From assembly GCA_030704615.1 (NCBI GenBank), contig CM060733.1:55864001-55928000 (forward strand): DNA of 64,000 nucleotides, read 5' to 3'. Below are positions 31,775 through 44,365 of this stretch, piece after piece (position 1 is the first letter of the stretch; every line of letters begins with the position of its first letter). The position numbers and the translations under genes were made by a program. The notes beneath the pieces were generated by a model. It was not told the DNA's origin. It ran no database searches and saw only the letters and a program-made list of their open reading frames with translations. Source of the stretch: Takakia lepidozioides. Taxonomy: Eukaryota > Streptophyta > Takakiopsida > Takakiales > Takakiaceae.

Positions 31775-34215
31775 TCAAAAGGAATCAAAGCAAATTCCAC
31801 ATTTGAGCTCATCTACGAATGCCTCCAAATTTCTCGTGGAGGGACCATCTTCAGCCATCGCCTTGTGTGCCAAGTGTTTGAGCTTCACGGCCCGGTCTCG
31901 CATAGCCATGCTTGCTGCCCCTCTCGTGGCCAAGCGCACCACCCTCGCCACTTCGTCTTTCTCCACCACCCCAACTTTTGACTTGTGAAACTCCACAGCT
32001 ATCTTTAATTCGTCGACGAGGACACTATTGCGCATACCCAAGTACCACTCAGTTACGCGCATCAGGAGAAACTCTGATCAAATTGAGAATTTTTTCAGTT
32101 TTGCGTTATGAATTTTGCACAGTCTAGATTGAGAGAGTTGCAGGTCTAGTTGGGGAAGATTTTCTTCTTACCTGCAGTTCATCCTTTGTTCTCCATGAAT
32201 CGGCCATGCGAGCATTGGATGGCCTGCGCAAACATCTTCGAGTATGGAATTCCAACCACAGTGCGTGAGGAAGGCCCCTGTCGACGTATGCGCTAGAACT
32301 CGGAGCTGCGAAACCCAGCCAGGCACCACTATACCCCGCCCCTTCGTTCGTTCTTCAAATCCTGCATCAACGAGGCGTGCACACCCAGATGAAGCGTTGA
32401 TAGATATTTGAGAAGTAAACATCTTTCAAACCGGGCCAGGCCCTTTTGTAGCCGCATTCTAAAATAGCGGGATGGGTAGAATCACCTGGAGGGAGAAATT
32501 CGGTAACCTGCTTTTTGGCTTGCGATGCATGAGCGGGAGGTGCCCCGGGTGGTCGAAGGACCCACAAGAATGCTTGCCCGCTCGCCTCGAGACCCAACGC
32601 TAGCTCGATAATCTGGTCGGCAGAGATCGAGGCCATGCTTCCAAATGATATATAGAGAACGGACGACGGAGGGTGCGTGTCCAACCATTCCTCATACCAG
32701 AGTTTTGGCTTCATAGCACCATTTTCAATGGTGTGGTTGACATATGGTTCTCCCAGAAGCAACGGACCAACCGGCATGACTTTCCTCACCTATATTTATG
32801 TAGAACATGTTGTATGATTAGTGTGATTCGCTTGAAAAACCCAGTGCCTAACAACATCGGGAACACCATTTACTTAAAGATATCAAAGGTTGCGAAATAT
32901 CAAAAGAAGAGTTGGAATCAATACAAAAACGTACTGATCTTATAAGCAATGGACATCAAGGTGTACCTTCACTTTCTTTGTACAAATCACGTCTTTCCGA
33001 AGTGCATCCAAGACTACGCTTTCCATGTCTTCAAAAGTGTTGACCAGAATCAAGGAAGCTTCCATCAGTCGTCTCGCATGATAATCTTGGAAGATGAATT
33101 TGTCATGTGTTTTCTCACGTTGTAGATCGGGAGGCAGGAGGTCCAAAGCGTGCATTGGGGCCAAACCAGGGATACTAAGGAGATCATTCGGGTTACTTGG
33201 TGTTGGAGGTATAAGCCCCTCGGATACGAGTGTTGTCATCTACATCACATTCAACTGTCAAATTCAAAGCGAAGATCTACAGTTCTTAACTACATGTCTA
33301 CGTCGAACATTTCGATCGCTTATAGCTTAAAACTATGCTAGCTTCGCTTGTAACTGCGGAAAACTTTGTATCACGGACTACTTAAATACGAGACCTAGCT
33401 TGAGACAAGTATTCAAATTTTGAAAATATGAACTCGTGCCCTTTTGTACGAGAAAAATCACGAGACTGTAAATGATCCCAGAATTACGACATAAATTTGG
33501 AGTATCATTTCAAATTCAGTACAATCCATGAATACAATTTCTGATGTAACTTGCAACAATTGAGAGTCTCCGGGCTCCTCCGAAGCAGATCTCCCAAGTT
33601 GATGCGCTATGTATGATATGCGGTAGACAAGCTCGAGAGACAATTGTAAAAGGTATTGGAAAATAGGAAGAGGACGAGAGAGCCTACGCAGGGCCTGGGG
33701 ACGAATTGAACTTAGTAGCATACCTGAAGCATAAGTGACAGATAGGCAGCGGGGGACGTGAAGAAAAAATGCTTTGGAATGCTGAACCTGTCGGCCACCT
33801 CGTGAGACCATCCCGCGTACATGTCTGCGATTATACAGGAAGGAGCAGACACCTCCGAATCTCCGGATGACATCTTTTCTATAATGTCCCCCAACAAGTC
33901 TATCAGTGTCTCATCTAAGGTGAACCAAGCTTCAACTCCATCTGACCCTTCTGGGAAGTTGTCCCCCAAGCCCATCAGTCGAATGCCCATGTCATGCATT
34001 CCAAAATGTTTGAACCTTTCGGCTTGCAATTGTGCGATGTGATCCTCGAGGCCGATTACACTTACAATAACACCACGGGCAACCAGTTGCTTTGCGAGAT
34101 GAATGGTAGGAACAGCGTGGCCGGATAGGGGGGTTGGGACAATCACCACATGCGGTTTGGATTCCTTGTGGGAAACCACACTGGGCGTCATCGAAGAATG
34201 AAAATTAAAATTCAC
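31775..34215 (-). CDS. UDP-glycosyltransferase (family 1, plant UGT), five exons
   Basis: The enzyme transfers a sugar from a UDP-sugar to small lipophilic acceptors such as flavonoids, terpenoids or hormones in the cytosol. Exons: 34215-33724, 33239-32967, 32789-32486, 32361-32172, 32024-31775. All junctions are GT-AG and phases match, giving 502 residues, the usual UGT length. The N-terminal 'PTPLSGHAVP' has the catalytic His33. The 44-residue PSPG box spans residues 372-415 (W372, 'FLTHCGWNS', final Gln415) and its spacing is exact. The intron between exons 3 and 4 restores the conserved 'LPPGFEERTKGRG'. Exon 5 holds the C-terminal helix region ending near 'EAFVDELKCG'. No stop or frameshift is seen, so it is probably functional. 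The acceptor is unknown; Gln415 suggests UDP-glucose (inference from family). Met9 is an alternative start. Confidence 0.93.
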
Positions 34216-35180
34216 AGGTCGACAATTTGCAGGTTCCGCCTAGCAGTCCGTTGAGCTACGGAAGTGTGAGATCTCAAGTTACTGCATGGGAGCAGTTGAC
34301 ACGAGAAAAGTAAATTTAAGAGACAAGATTCAAAACAGTCTCAGACTGGCCACAATCTACAGGCAATCAGTGGTCAGCTGACTAGTCCAGGTTACGGGTT
34401 AGCACATTGTCGAATTCCCCGACCCTTAAGGACTACTCTTTAATTTTGAACCACAGTCAGCTGACCCTCTACACATGCTCTTGCGTTTGCTTGGACCTCA
34501 ATGGTACAGCTTCTCTCTTCAGCTCCTCATCACTGCACAGGCAGAGTACCCGACCACGAACAAACAAACAAACAAACCCTTAAGTCAAAAACAAACTGTG
34601 TTCTTACATGTAAGTACTTAATTTAGAATATGTTGACTCGTCTCTAGTCTCTACCAAGACGGGCAGGGCACTCGACCGCATAATTACACAACGGCCTGCA
34701 GTTGAATACCTGGGGAGATCAGTGCTCCTCCAGAGAAAGCAACAGCAACTGTTGGGATTGTAGCCGGCTGCTCAACTTGTAGAGCGTGTCACTGTATCAT
34801 ATGCACGGCGGGACCAATCAGTTGCGCGCTTCCAGAAATAGATAGCTCCACTCTCTTTGGAGCTCTGTCTCCTCCGCGCTTCGTTTTCAACTCAGCAAAC
34901 GAACGCTTCGAGACAATAAAGTCGGAGCGTAGTGGGCGGCCTAGACCCGGCCCCTCATTCCCCTCCAGTGTCGGTAGGCTGGGATCGCTCCCTACGTGGA
35001 CGCACGCATGCCTCGCACCTGAACCTACATACATACCTACCATCTCAAAACCTAGAGACCTGGATGAACCAGATACCTAGATACCTAGATCCCCCAGGTT
35101 CAAACTCATAAAGTTGTTATAAAGTTCAGTGGAGAGAACCTCATTGCCTACACTTGCTCTCATCCTACTCTATACTATAC
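34216..35180. promoter_or_regulatory. UGT upstream region
   Basis: About 970 bp lie between the UGT start and a MITE. No coding sequence is visible. It should contain the UGT promoter; no TATA box could be assigned with confidence. Confidence 0.35.
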
Positions 35181-35192
35181 AAATATATACAC

Positions 35193-35808
35193 CAGTGTTG
35201 GACTGGTATCAGGTTTTTTACATACCAGACTGGTCCTGGTACCAGACAAATCACAAAACTTTCATACCAGTCTAGTCTATCTAATGGTGGATGTATTTTT
35301 TTCCACATACTGATATGAATATGAGCATCATGACCACAATACCAGCTCGTATGAGATATCAACTCTGATAGACCAGACTGGTCCTGGTAATCAGACGCAT
35401 CACAAAACTTTCATACCAGTCTGGTCTATATAATGGTGGATCCACATACTGGTATGAATATGAGTATCATACCAGCTCGTATGAGATATCAACTCTGGTA
35501 TCATTCCAAAGCCATCTTGAGTTACAAATGTGTCAAATGGCAAGTATAAGTGAAAACAAATAAAATATACATAAAAAATAAATATATTTAAGTACTAATA
35601 TATAGGCAGATGTACATATAAATTACTTCAATATACATACCAGAGTAAATTAGGAAGAAGGTGGGGGAGTACTGGTATTGTGGTTGGTATGAAAGAACTT
35701 ATACCAGCCTGGTCTGATATATGACCAAGTACTCTCCCAAATGATACCAGGCTGGTCTGGTATCTAATACTAGTGCATATACCAATGTTATATACCAGTC
35801 CAACACTG
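35193..35808. mobile_element. hAT-type MITE, 616 bp
   Basis: The ends are inverted copies of CAGTGTTGGACTGGTAT (35,193-35,209 and 35,792-35,808). They are flanked by ATATACAC (35,185-35,192) and ATATATAC (35,809-35,816), an 8-bp duplication with one mismatch. The CAGTG start and the 8-bp duplication fit hAT. The interior has repeated 'accagactggtcctggta' and 'tataatggtgga' strings, i.e. subterminal repeats, and no transposase. Confidence 0.82.
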
Positions 35809-35961
35809 ATATATACTCCCCACATGGGGAAAAGGCTCTTATTCATATGTATATATATATCTCTCTTATATATAGGGCTCTCCCAAGGGGGAGTAGCCAT
35901 AATGTGAAGTGGCTCTTTAGTTACGTCGGTTTCATCCGGAGTATTCTCTTTCTCTATACTT

Positions 35962-36215
35962 GCGCTGTGTCTTGCTACCAGTGGATTAGAGCGGGCTGTC
36001 GCAAGCGGGCCTTGAAAATTTTATACGTGTCCTTCACGCATCTATACTCGCGCGCTGTGTCTTGCTACCAGTGGATTAGAGCGGGCTGTCGCAAGCGGGC
36101 CTTGAAAATTTTATACGTGTCCTTCACGCATCTATACTCGCGCGCTGTGTCTTGCTACCAGTGGATTAGAGCGCGCAAGCGGGCCTTGAAAATTTTATAC
36201 GTGTCCTTCACGCTC
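35962..36215 (+). repeat. 90-bp tandem repeat, three copies
   Basis: The unit starting 'gcgctgtgtcttgctaccag' begins at 35,962, 36,052 and 36,142. Copy 3 lacks 6 bp (ggctgt). Because 90 is a multiple of three, a plus-strand frame stays open from 35,847 to 36,311 and repeats 'CYQWIRAGCRKRALKILYV'. It is probably not a gene; the start is in MITE-flanking DNA and no family is recognised. Confidence 0.8.
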
Positions 36216-36402
36216 GGGAAAAGCCCTTTGCTAAGGGGCTTCACTTGCCCTCCACAAGGACACACTTGCTTCCCCGTGAAGTTAGCGTGGGTTCCGATGT
36301 CCGCGGTGTAATGAGTGGTCCTGCCGAGATTGTACACAGGCCCACATGGGCATTGCATGCATGAACGGTCTTGCTTGAGGAGCCTGTGAACCGGTGTTAT
36401 CA

Positions 36403-36640
36403 CAACTCAACTAGCATGGCTATTTGCATTGGGCCAACATGGCTATTGCATGCCCCTTCAAAGTGGCTATTGCATGTGGGGCGCACATGGCTATTGCATG
36501 CAACATCTAGCAAGCTGACTCAACTCAACTAGCATGGCTATTTGCATTGGGCCAACATGGCTATTGCATGCCCCTTCAAAGTGGCTATAGCATGCGGGGC
36601 CCACATGGAATCCATGCCAAGGAATGCTAGGGAAGGTTCT
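36403..36640 (+). repeat. 118-bp tandem repeat with inner short repeat
   Basis: The unit from 'caactcaactagcatggcta' begins at 36,403 and 36,521. Inside each unit 'atggctattgcatg' recurs every 25-40 bp, and single copies continue to about 36,790. Confidence 0.75.
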
Positions 36641-36799
36641 AGAACGGAGGTGATTTTGGCAAGGTATAGCCAAGTGGGAGCTGGGGCAAGGACCAGAAAT
36701 ATGTACCCCAATCCTTCCAACAATAAAATCGGACAAAGGCAGGCCGTCTAAGTTAGCACCTTGGTCTGAACAAGGGTGGCTATTGCATGCGGCCCCACG

Positions 36800-38270
36800 T
36801 GGTCATGATATCACAAGGGTCCATATTGGGGTAAGGGGCCAGGTAGGGTTTCAATATTTGTTTTTTTCATCTCATATGGGAATATGAATATTGCCCGGGT
36901 AAGTATATGGAATATTCAATATTCAAAAAAATATTTAATAACATGAAAAAAGAATTGACCTTCACATTGGATCACAGTTACAACATAATGCAAACATACA
37001 AAACCAGAATTGAGCTCACACTCATTGCACATTGAGTATCAAAAAGATGCCATACAATGCTATGCTCATACTGGCATGAGTCACAATGCCTAACTCACAA
37101 TGCCTACCTGCCCATGAATTCCCTTGCCTAACTCCACACATACACCTGCTGTTCCGTTTGGAGGCTCACATCGCGACAATACTGGCATCAGCAATCTCGT
37201 CCATTGTACCTATATACGGGCCAACACTGCTGTGAACGTGGTAGTTAGAGAGCAGGCACAACAAAAAGTAGGGGGGCCTACAAATAAACGTCCGCCTTGG
37301 GACTCGGGAGAAACGAAGCAGTGAACCCTTGGAAGATCTACAGAACACCATAGCCTTTTAAGTTGCAGTCCAGGTGGAAGATCTAATACTATGTCCAGCA
37401 GCTAGCTTGTTTATGACTGCAAGGTTCTTAAGTATATATGTTAGAAGCTGATGTCGTGATAAGCCGCCCACCGGAGGGTGGCTCAGTCCTGCTATCCAAT
37501 TTTTCCCTGTGTATATTTCCTGCAGTTCATCTGATTGGAAGGATTGCGAACCCAGCTGCAACATGCTTAGAATCTTCTACCACTCTAGGGGATTGCAACT
37601 TCAGTGCTCGTTTTTCCACAAAACAATGGCGCAAGGCCGATGGCACGTACTCTTTTTGGAGAGGGTCTCCCAATACATCGAAGATCTGCAGGCACCTCTG
37701 TGCGGGAGCTGCTGTTGCGCTTGAGATATGTGGGCTAGAAGCTATTCCTCAGACGTGTCATAAGTGTGTCATAAAACCGTGCAGCATTAATTAGGAGCTG
37801 AAATTACTGTGTCGTGCTAAGTTCATGCTTGCACCTGCAGGGCGCTAGCGGAGATCGGGAGTGACTGTCATGCTTCCGGTTTTATTCTTCCGACTTTGCT
37901 AAGCTTACTCTCTTGCCAATGCAGGTGATGCAGGAATAGGACATCATGTTGCCTTACATGTATTGGCTAGTTGGGTAATGGAAAAGATCATATAGTATGT
38001 TCATCAGATCACCGCTCATTCTGGCTTTGTGGACATCTATCGGGTACATCCAGAGAAGGGAAGGAATGAAATAACGTCCGCGGAAAGCTCAACGAGCTTA
38101 TATGGGACGCTGGAACAATGGAATTTTAGAGAGAAATTCATTACTCCCGCGGTAGACCCAAAGGGCCCTCAAGTGGGAAATAGTAACATCTAAACCGATC
38201 CAAAGGCTAAAGAGAGTTAGCACCATTATTTTTTAGCTCATGAGAGATATAACGTTGAAAGATGCAGTAG
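36800..38270. other. No recognisable gene
   Basis: An AT-rich stretch is followed by short ORFs without conserved motifs, the longest 118 codons at 37,438-37,794. It may contain more upstream remnants of the beta-amylase copy, but I cannot show it. Confidence 0.35.
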
Positions 38271-38280
38271 ATGATGGAGT

Positions 38281-39419
38281 AATTCGAGGGAACAATTTGA
38301 GGCGAACCAAATTTTATCGGATCCAGACCGGCTGAAACGAGGTTTCCAAGCTCTCAACGTGGATGGAGTGATGGTGGACTGCTGGTGGGGCCTGCTAGAA
38401 GCAATTGAAGGCTCCCCAACTGTATGACTCCTCCTTATACCTGTCTGTTGTAAGCCTTATCTCAATCAGAACCTGTCAACTGTATATATGTCTACCGTTT
38501 GAGCTCCTCTCTCCTGCCAGATTACCAGGAGGCAGTTCTTTTCTAACATCAGCTGAGATCTGGTTGTCTGCTGTTAGCTTTGTGTGGTCTCCCTTGTTGT
38601 CTCTATAAGTTCGGTTGGTTTCCTGTTGGTGGATACAAAGCGTCTAAGTTCTTTCCTGTTTTCATACATGTTGGTCTGGTCCCCAAAATGTAATTTTCAG
38701 CATAATCTCAGATATTTGTCCACCTGAGTGGGAGGCTGTTATGTACTTTCTGGCCAATTCTCAAAGGACACATTCAGTTTCTGCACGATGATTGTGGATC
38801 TAAGTGAAGTGATGAAATGAAATGCAGAGCTATGAAAAGTACCTCACGAAAAAGGCGGCGGAGGGCACTCCAACTGGGACATGGGGAGACTGCACCTCCA
38901 TGCTGCAGGACACAGATTTCTACACTGATGGAGGTGACTATGATAGCTATATGGGCGTTTTTTCTTAAGATGACCAGTATTCATCAGTGCTCATTGAACA
39001 TGGAGCCAAGCTTTCTGCCAAGTGTAGTTCTACTTGGACCAAGTTGCAGACATCTTTGGAAGTAGGCTGTAGACGAAAACTGTGTAGTGTACAACGTCGA
39101 TTTAGAAAATAGAAACTGACATCATTGCAAACATGTATCCAAGGAGACGACTGCCAGTCAGGCATATGCTTAGTCTCTCCTCGGGTCTCTCAAATAGAAC
39201 GTGCTTGCAATTTGATAATTGTCATGTCTGTAGTAGTGTGTGGAGCTCGTTAACAGATGATTTTGTTTTCCTGATGCTATTCAGGTCTCTGGAATTCATT
39301 GGTGGTAAAATACAGCAAGCTATGCGGCAGAGCTGACGGTGGTTCTACAATCCAGCCAACCGCGATGGGTGTGCAGTCATTGCTCAAATGCTCAACAATT
39401 TCCTTTTGAGGGTGCAGTT
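38281..39419 (+). pseudogene. Beta-amylase pseudogene, three exon remnants
   Basis: Three pieces in order match glycoside hydrolase family 14. At 38,281-38,412: 'GFQALNVDGVMVDCWWG', the hallmark active-site strand of beta-amylases. At 38,828-39,050, after an AG acceptor: 'SYEKYLTKKAAEG', 'FYTDGGDYDSYMG' and 'SSVLIEHGAKLSAK'. At 39,285-39,419, after ttcag: 'GIHWW*NTASYAAELT', then, in another frame, 'FYNPANRDGCAVIAQML'. Stops (38,425; a TAA near 38,968; TAA in the GIHWW segment) and a frameshift kill it. The exons encoding the catalytic Glu regions between pieces 1 and 2 are missing. Beta-amylase releases maltose from starch; this copy cannot. Which family member it came from is not clear. Confidence 0.82.
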
Positions 39420-41951
39420 TTGCTACTGATACAGAATGTAGTAGAAAAAGCGAATGCCATAAGATTACATGCTGGAGCACCAAATGATCACCAAATGCAT
39501 ACTTTGGCGCTGCTTCAATGCAGGAGCATGGTGGGTAGTCCATGCTGAAAACCCACCAACAGGGTGTTGAGAAAATTTCTATCACAAGAAGCAGCTTGCC
39601 GTATAGTCGAAAAAGGTTTGAGGTGAGGCTGTGTCAAAATCACCTAGTACTAATTCTCCTGCGACCAGGATCCCAACATAAGCCATATAAGTACGTAGCC
39701 TATATATCAGTTTCGTAACCCTTCGCGGATTCTCATTGACACACACAAATGCTTAAATTATAGTATAATCTCGACAGTCTCAAGACAAGTGAATAAATTC
39801 TCTTGCGGCAAAATATTAGTATTTTCTGGACATTCTGTCGTTTTAAAATTGAAATCCAAGGTTGACAAGACTATGATGCAGAAGCATCTTTGATGAACAC
39901 GAGTTTACTGTTGCAAAGCATACTGCTTCCCATTACCATGCAACCTCCTGACAAACCGTGTGAACTCTTTGGAGTTGTTCTCCTCCGTCCTGAAGCTGGG
40001 AGTTCAATCTCAAGTAGGTGAAAACAACTAAGTGGTGGCCGTCAGGGTCCTTCCAAGTTGGCTTTGCATTCTTCACAATTTTGTTCACTCACTACTGAGA
40101 TGTGGGCATCCCAGGCAGGATTCAATACCTTCCAGGGACACATGTGACGTCTCTCAATCACCAGCTGCTGAACAGATCTGCCGCCTCTCCAGATCTCCCC
40201 CCTTTCAACCTCCATCATCCTCTTCACACCATCATGAGAGACTACGCACTCTCTTCCTTCTTGCCTTCCCCCACCTTCATGTCTCTCAAAAGCCATTTCC
40301 ACTCAAGACCCTTAATAGCAAGGTTGCTGTAGATGGGGACAGTTTGATAATGTCACTGCAAATATATCCCACTGGGACAACGGGCATACAACCACCTCCC
40401 AGACAAGGCCCTCGAGATCTGCCAATGCTTCCCGGGTAGCCTTCGGGTCAGGTAAAGTTAAATGCAGCCTTCTGCTTTTGTGTATGGGACCAACATCAGC
40501 AGGGAAGTCCCCGCTGTTGTGGAAGTTATGTTCCAACAGTGTTACAGTTGTCCAAAACTGTGTCCACGGCAATTTCAAACTTGCCAGCTCGACAAGCTTC
40601 TATGTAACTCTTTCACGGAAAGGTGTGTCCAATCCAAACCAACCACAATATACCTCCACATTAAACAACAGAATACGGACACGCACCGTTTGGAAAGTGA
40701 GAGGTCCTAAACAATGCCCAGAAAAGCTGATCCGAGTCCAATGGAAGTTATTACAAGAGTTCACGACATCCCTGATCTACATTCTGAAGTCCACTAGATT
40801 CACAAACAGGTGTCGCTCTGAAAACATTAATTTTAGACTGCAGGAAGCATAACCCACCTCGCATCTGGACGCAACAGACATGTATGATGAGGGTCGTCAT
40901 CTCCTCTCCTACTCTCCTCATTTTTTGCGGCTGGACTCTTTAGGGAATTTCACATGGGAACATGAAACGTGTTGCTCTCCGTTCCCAGCAGGGTGGCACC
41001 CGTGATAGAGGGTTTTGTGCAAATGGATGCGTCGCTCTGCCTCTCGGTTACTGCGCTGAAGACAGGCCCCTCCATGTCTCTCTCTACAATGTGCCTCCAC
41101 CGCAATCTAGATTGCTTCAAGCACTGGGATCATGGCCCTCTCTTGCCCTCTGAATTCTGAGGCGGACATCTGGAAGAAGGCCAGAATCAAGTGAATTGAA
41201 AGTGCATGCCAGTACTGATCCTTGAACCACATGGGTTCCACACGATGGGAGTGGGGCCCAGTTTGCTCTCTCCAAGCCCCCCTCCGGCCTGTCCTGTGTC
41301 CAAACTGAACTCGGGTTCCATGGCCACATTGCTACTGCAAGGTGCTTGTTCCGTTGTATTTTCCCCCTACTTTCCTGTGTCTTTTCCCTTTGTTTTCCCT
41401 CAAAGTTTTGTCTCCGTTTGTGGCACACTGCAGCCCCTAAAGGATGGTGGGAGTTTCGAGCACAGCATTTAATTGTTTTGTTCGTGCGTTTGTTAATCTT
41501 TCTCTCTCTCTTTCTTGGTGAGAACTTCAGTAGTTGCAATCGAGACTGTGTTCTAAGCTGCTCCTTATATCTCACCGTCTTGACTTCGCTTTGGCTGTGG
41601 CAATATTGACGATGAAGCTTTACGTGAAAATTTGTCCATTTCTTTTGAGTCGTACTGCTGGGAGGAATCCTGGCGAGATGACCTCCCTCAACTTGACTTT
41701 TCCAACATTACTAAATCCTTCTCTTCTTTCAACGTGCAGTTTGCATTCTGGACTGATGGAACTGTTCAAAGCGGTTTCGGAATGGCTGCTGAGCCTCAGT
41801 TCAAGGGAAAGATTGAACTGCGAATGCGGTATCACATATCTGATTTCTTATCTGCCGCAGTATATGTTTGAAGCCTAAAAACTGAGTGTGTGTTATTTGC
41901 TCACCAAGCTTGCACGAGGCTTTTACTACTTACCTCTGGAAAAAGCAGAGC
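39420..41951. other. Intergenic, no recognisable gene
   Basis: Several ORFs of 60-150 codons occur on both strands without known motifs, including minus-strand open stretches at 40,042-40,578 and 41,117-41,575 and a plus frame at 41,632-41,871. A pyrimidine-rich tract near 41,500 may belong to the 5' leader of the DUF538 gene. Confidence 0.35.
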
Positions 41952-42413
41952 ATGGCGGCAGCTTCACCGGCAGCACCATCAGAACCATCAGAACCAGTGG
42001 AAGGTGCGGAAGTGACCACAGGCCATGAAGCAGCCTTTGCAAAAGCTGTATCGATGCTTGAGAGATTTTTACTACCTCCAGGCCTGTTTCCCTTGCAAAA
42101 TGTTGAAGAATTTGGCTATGTTGAGACGACAGGCATCTGGTGGTTGAAGCAGAAAACCAAATCGGAGCATGAGTTTCACCTTGCCCAGGAGTTGGTGGTC
42201 TACGGAAAGGAGCTCGGAGGCAAAATTGAGAAAGGCAAGATTGTGAATTTGAAAGGATGGAAAATGAAGAAACTTACTAACAAGGATCTTTTTCTTTCTG
42301 AAACGTATCGAGAACTTTTTGTGGATGATCCACCATCAGGACAGATACATTTCAAAAATCACCATGGAGTTGTGAAATCTTTTCCTTCCGAAGCCTTTGC
42401 AGCTGGGCAATAA
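41952..42413 (+). CDS. DUF538 family protein, intronless, 153 aa
   Basis: An uninterrupted ORF from ATG at 41,952 to TAA at 42,413. After a short Ala/Pro/Glu-rich N-terminus (to about residue 25) the DUF538 domain follows: 'LLPPGLFPLQNVEEFGYV', 'TGIWWLKQKTKSEHEF', 'GKIEKGKIVNLKGWKMK', 'LFVDDPPSGQIHFKN' and 'VVKSFPSEAF'. DUF538 proteins are plant-specific, structurally like BPI-type lipid-binding folds, and include the Arabidopsis SVB trichome/stress protein; the biochemical role is unsettled. Length and single-exon structure fit the family. The frame is open further upstream (from about 41,886) without an ATG, so the Met at 41,952 is the best start. No signal peptide is evident. The gene appears intact. 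Confidence 0.9.
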   Translation: MAAASPAAPSEPSEPVEGAEVTTGHEAAFAKAVSMLERFLLPPGLFPLQNVEEFGYVETTGIWWLKQKTKSEHEFHLAQELVVYGKELGGKIEKGKIVNLKGWKMKKLTNKDLFLSETYRELFVDDPPSGQIHFKNHHGVVKSFPSEAFAAGQ

Positions 42414-44365
42414 CACTTTCCTTTGTCAACAGAACCTCTCCCCATTCCAGCATGACCCTCACGTACCTGCGAGACTCCTCAGAGACTAACCAGCGCCTTG
42501 GCACAAGGACATGACAGGATCAAGTGAGGTAGTGTCGAGCATCTTAGCTCTTGAGACTTCAGATCAAGCCCTCTGGAGGGGAGTGGAATGGAAACCGCTC
42601 AGATCTGTCTGGGGGAATCTGGCTTACCAAGTGAGGATTTGCAGTCAATCAGGGCAGACTACATACCTGACAGGGGACTTGTTTTCAGCAAACCCTAAGG
42701 CGGAGTAAACTGCACTAGAACCTTTGGATTGGACGGAATTTATCACAATATTTTGGAGTTGATCTCTTTCATGACTGAGTCATAAGTCTAAGAGACTTGA
42801 GGTTCGCAATGCCCCCCCACCTTACATGCCTTTAGAGGTGGATGCGGCTTGAGATCTGGAGTACCGAGCAGAGATGCAGCTGGGGACTAGCAGCATTGGA
42901 TGGAGCCAACCGACTACATAATGCTGCTTACTTCTATCATAAACTTGAATCCCCAGCTGCCTTATGAGTGGCTTCGCTCTCATTGGAATATCTTAGTCAA
43001 TTGGCTCTTGTAATTGTTGGGCTTCATGAATGAGTGAAACCTTGCTCAAGGTTCAGGATAGAAGAGGGGGCCTCCCCTCCTCATACTCAGTGACTGGTCA
43101 GTCAAAACCCCGAGGGTTACTCCAAACCTAGTCTTACTCTGTCATCACTGCACTGACAACAATCACCGTCCCTATTCTTTGATACTGCCTGAGCCCACTC
43201 TGCTGCTACGTAAGTGATCTAGTATGTAAATAACACTCTTCAGGAATGATCAACTCTTTTCCTAGTGCATTCCATCGAGTTGCTTTACCCCTCAAATAGA
43301 TGCACTGCACAGATGAGGATAATCCGACAGTAAGAGTGCCACACTCCACAACACAGGAAAGTAAAGGGGGACTGACTGGTAAACATCTGTAACTAAAACC
43401 CCAGCAAAGGCATCACGCCAGGGTTTTGTTGGCAATACCAGTTGGTAGGATGCTGTAGAGTGCGAAACCAGCATTGCTCCACTCCATATCATCCAATACA
43501 GACCTGAGCAAAACAGCAAGCATGACCCTGAACCTGTCTAGATGGCCTTAAGTGTAGAGACTTACCATTGGAACTTACAGACATAAATCTTTATAATACA
43601 AGCTAGTACCACATTGTTTTTGAGGTCCCAGTGGCTTGCAGGAAATCCTGTGCACAACCTTCATAGGTATAGGAGCACCTTCTATGGTGGCCTTTACTGT
43701 TGGCTTCCACTTTTGAAGCTATTACCCAATCAGCTGTTGGCATTGGCCACAGGAGCTCAAGACCATAGCTGTATACACCTTCGAAGAACACCTTTGAAGA
43801 TCAAGACCTACCCACTGTCATGGTCCATGTTCAGCTCCAGATTTGTTGGAGCACTTTTATTCTGGAGCTGTGATGAAGTAAAATTGTACCCTGTTGATGA
43901 CCAAAATGTGTCAGTCATCAATAACTGGACCAAGCTGATCAGTCATTTGCTGTCCTCCTTGCCGGTAGCAGGCAGAGACTTAGGACCCCCAAATCCCTAC
44001 ATGGCAACAACACCACCACCCGACGGATCCTAACCTTTGCTTCAGGAATCATTGTCTGGGAAGCATACTCTGCACTTATGTACCTGCCATTCTCCTTCAT
44101 TGCACAACTTTCTCATCAAGCAACAACCAAGGCATGCTCTCCTTACTCTCATCGTTCACACCCCTGAAGACCTATACCACTCTAATACCTTATGACATTT
44201 ATTCCTCTGGTTCAACCTATTGTACACAAACCTCCCATAGGTTTTGCTGGTTAAAGTACATGTGTGACACGTCCTTATCAAATCTCCCATTAAATCCCAG
44301 GGCTCAATCCTTAAGGAACGCTCCTGCAAGAAAGGAGGAGAGTAGGCGTAGATTCTGAAGATATG
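42414..44365. other. Intergenic, no recognisable gene
   Basis: There are only short ORFs. The longest, 43,614-44,033 on +, has no motif I recognise. Confidence 0.35.

Noticed and set aside
35960-36640. CRISPR-like array
   Set aside because: The units are plain head-to-tail tandem repeats with no unique spacers, in plant nuclear DNA.
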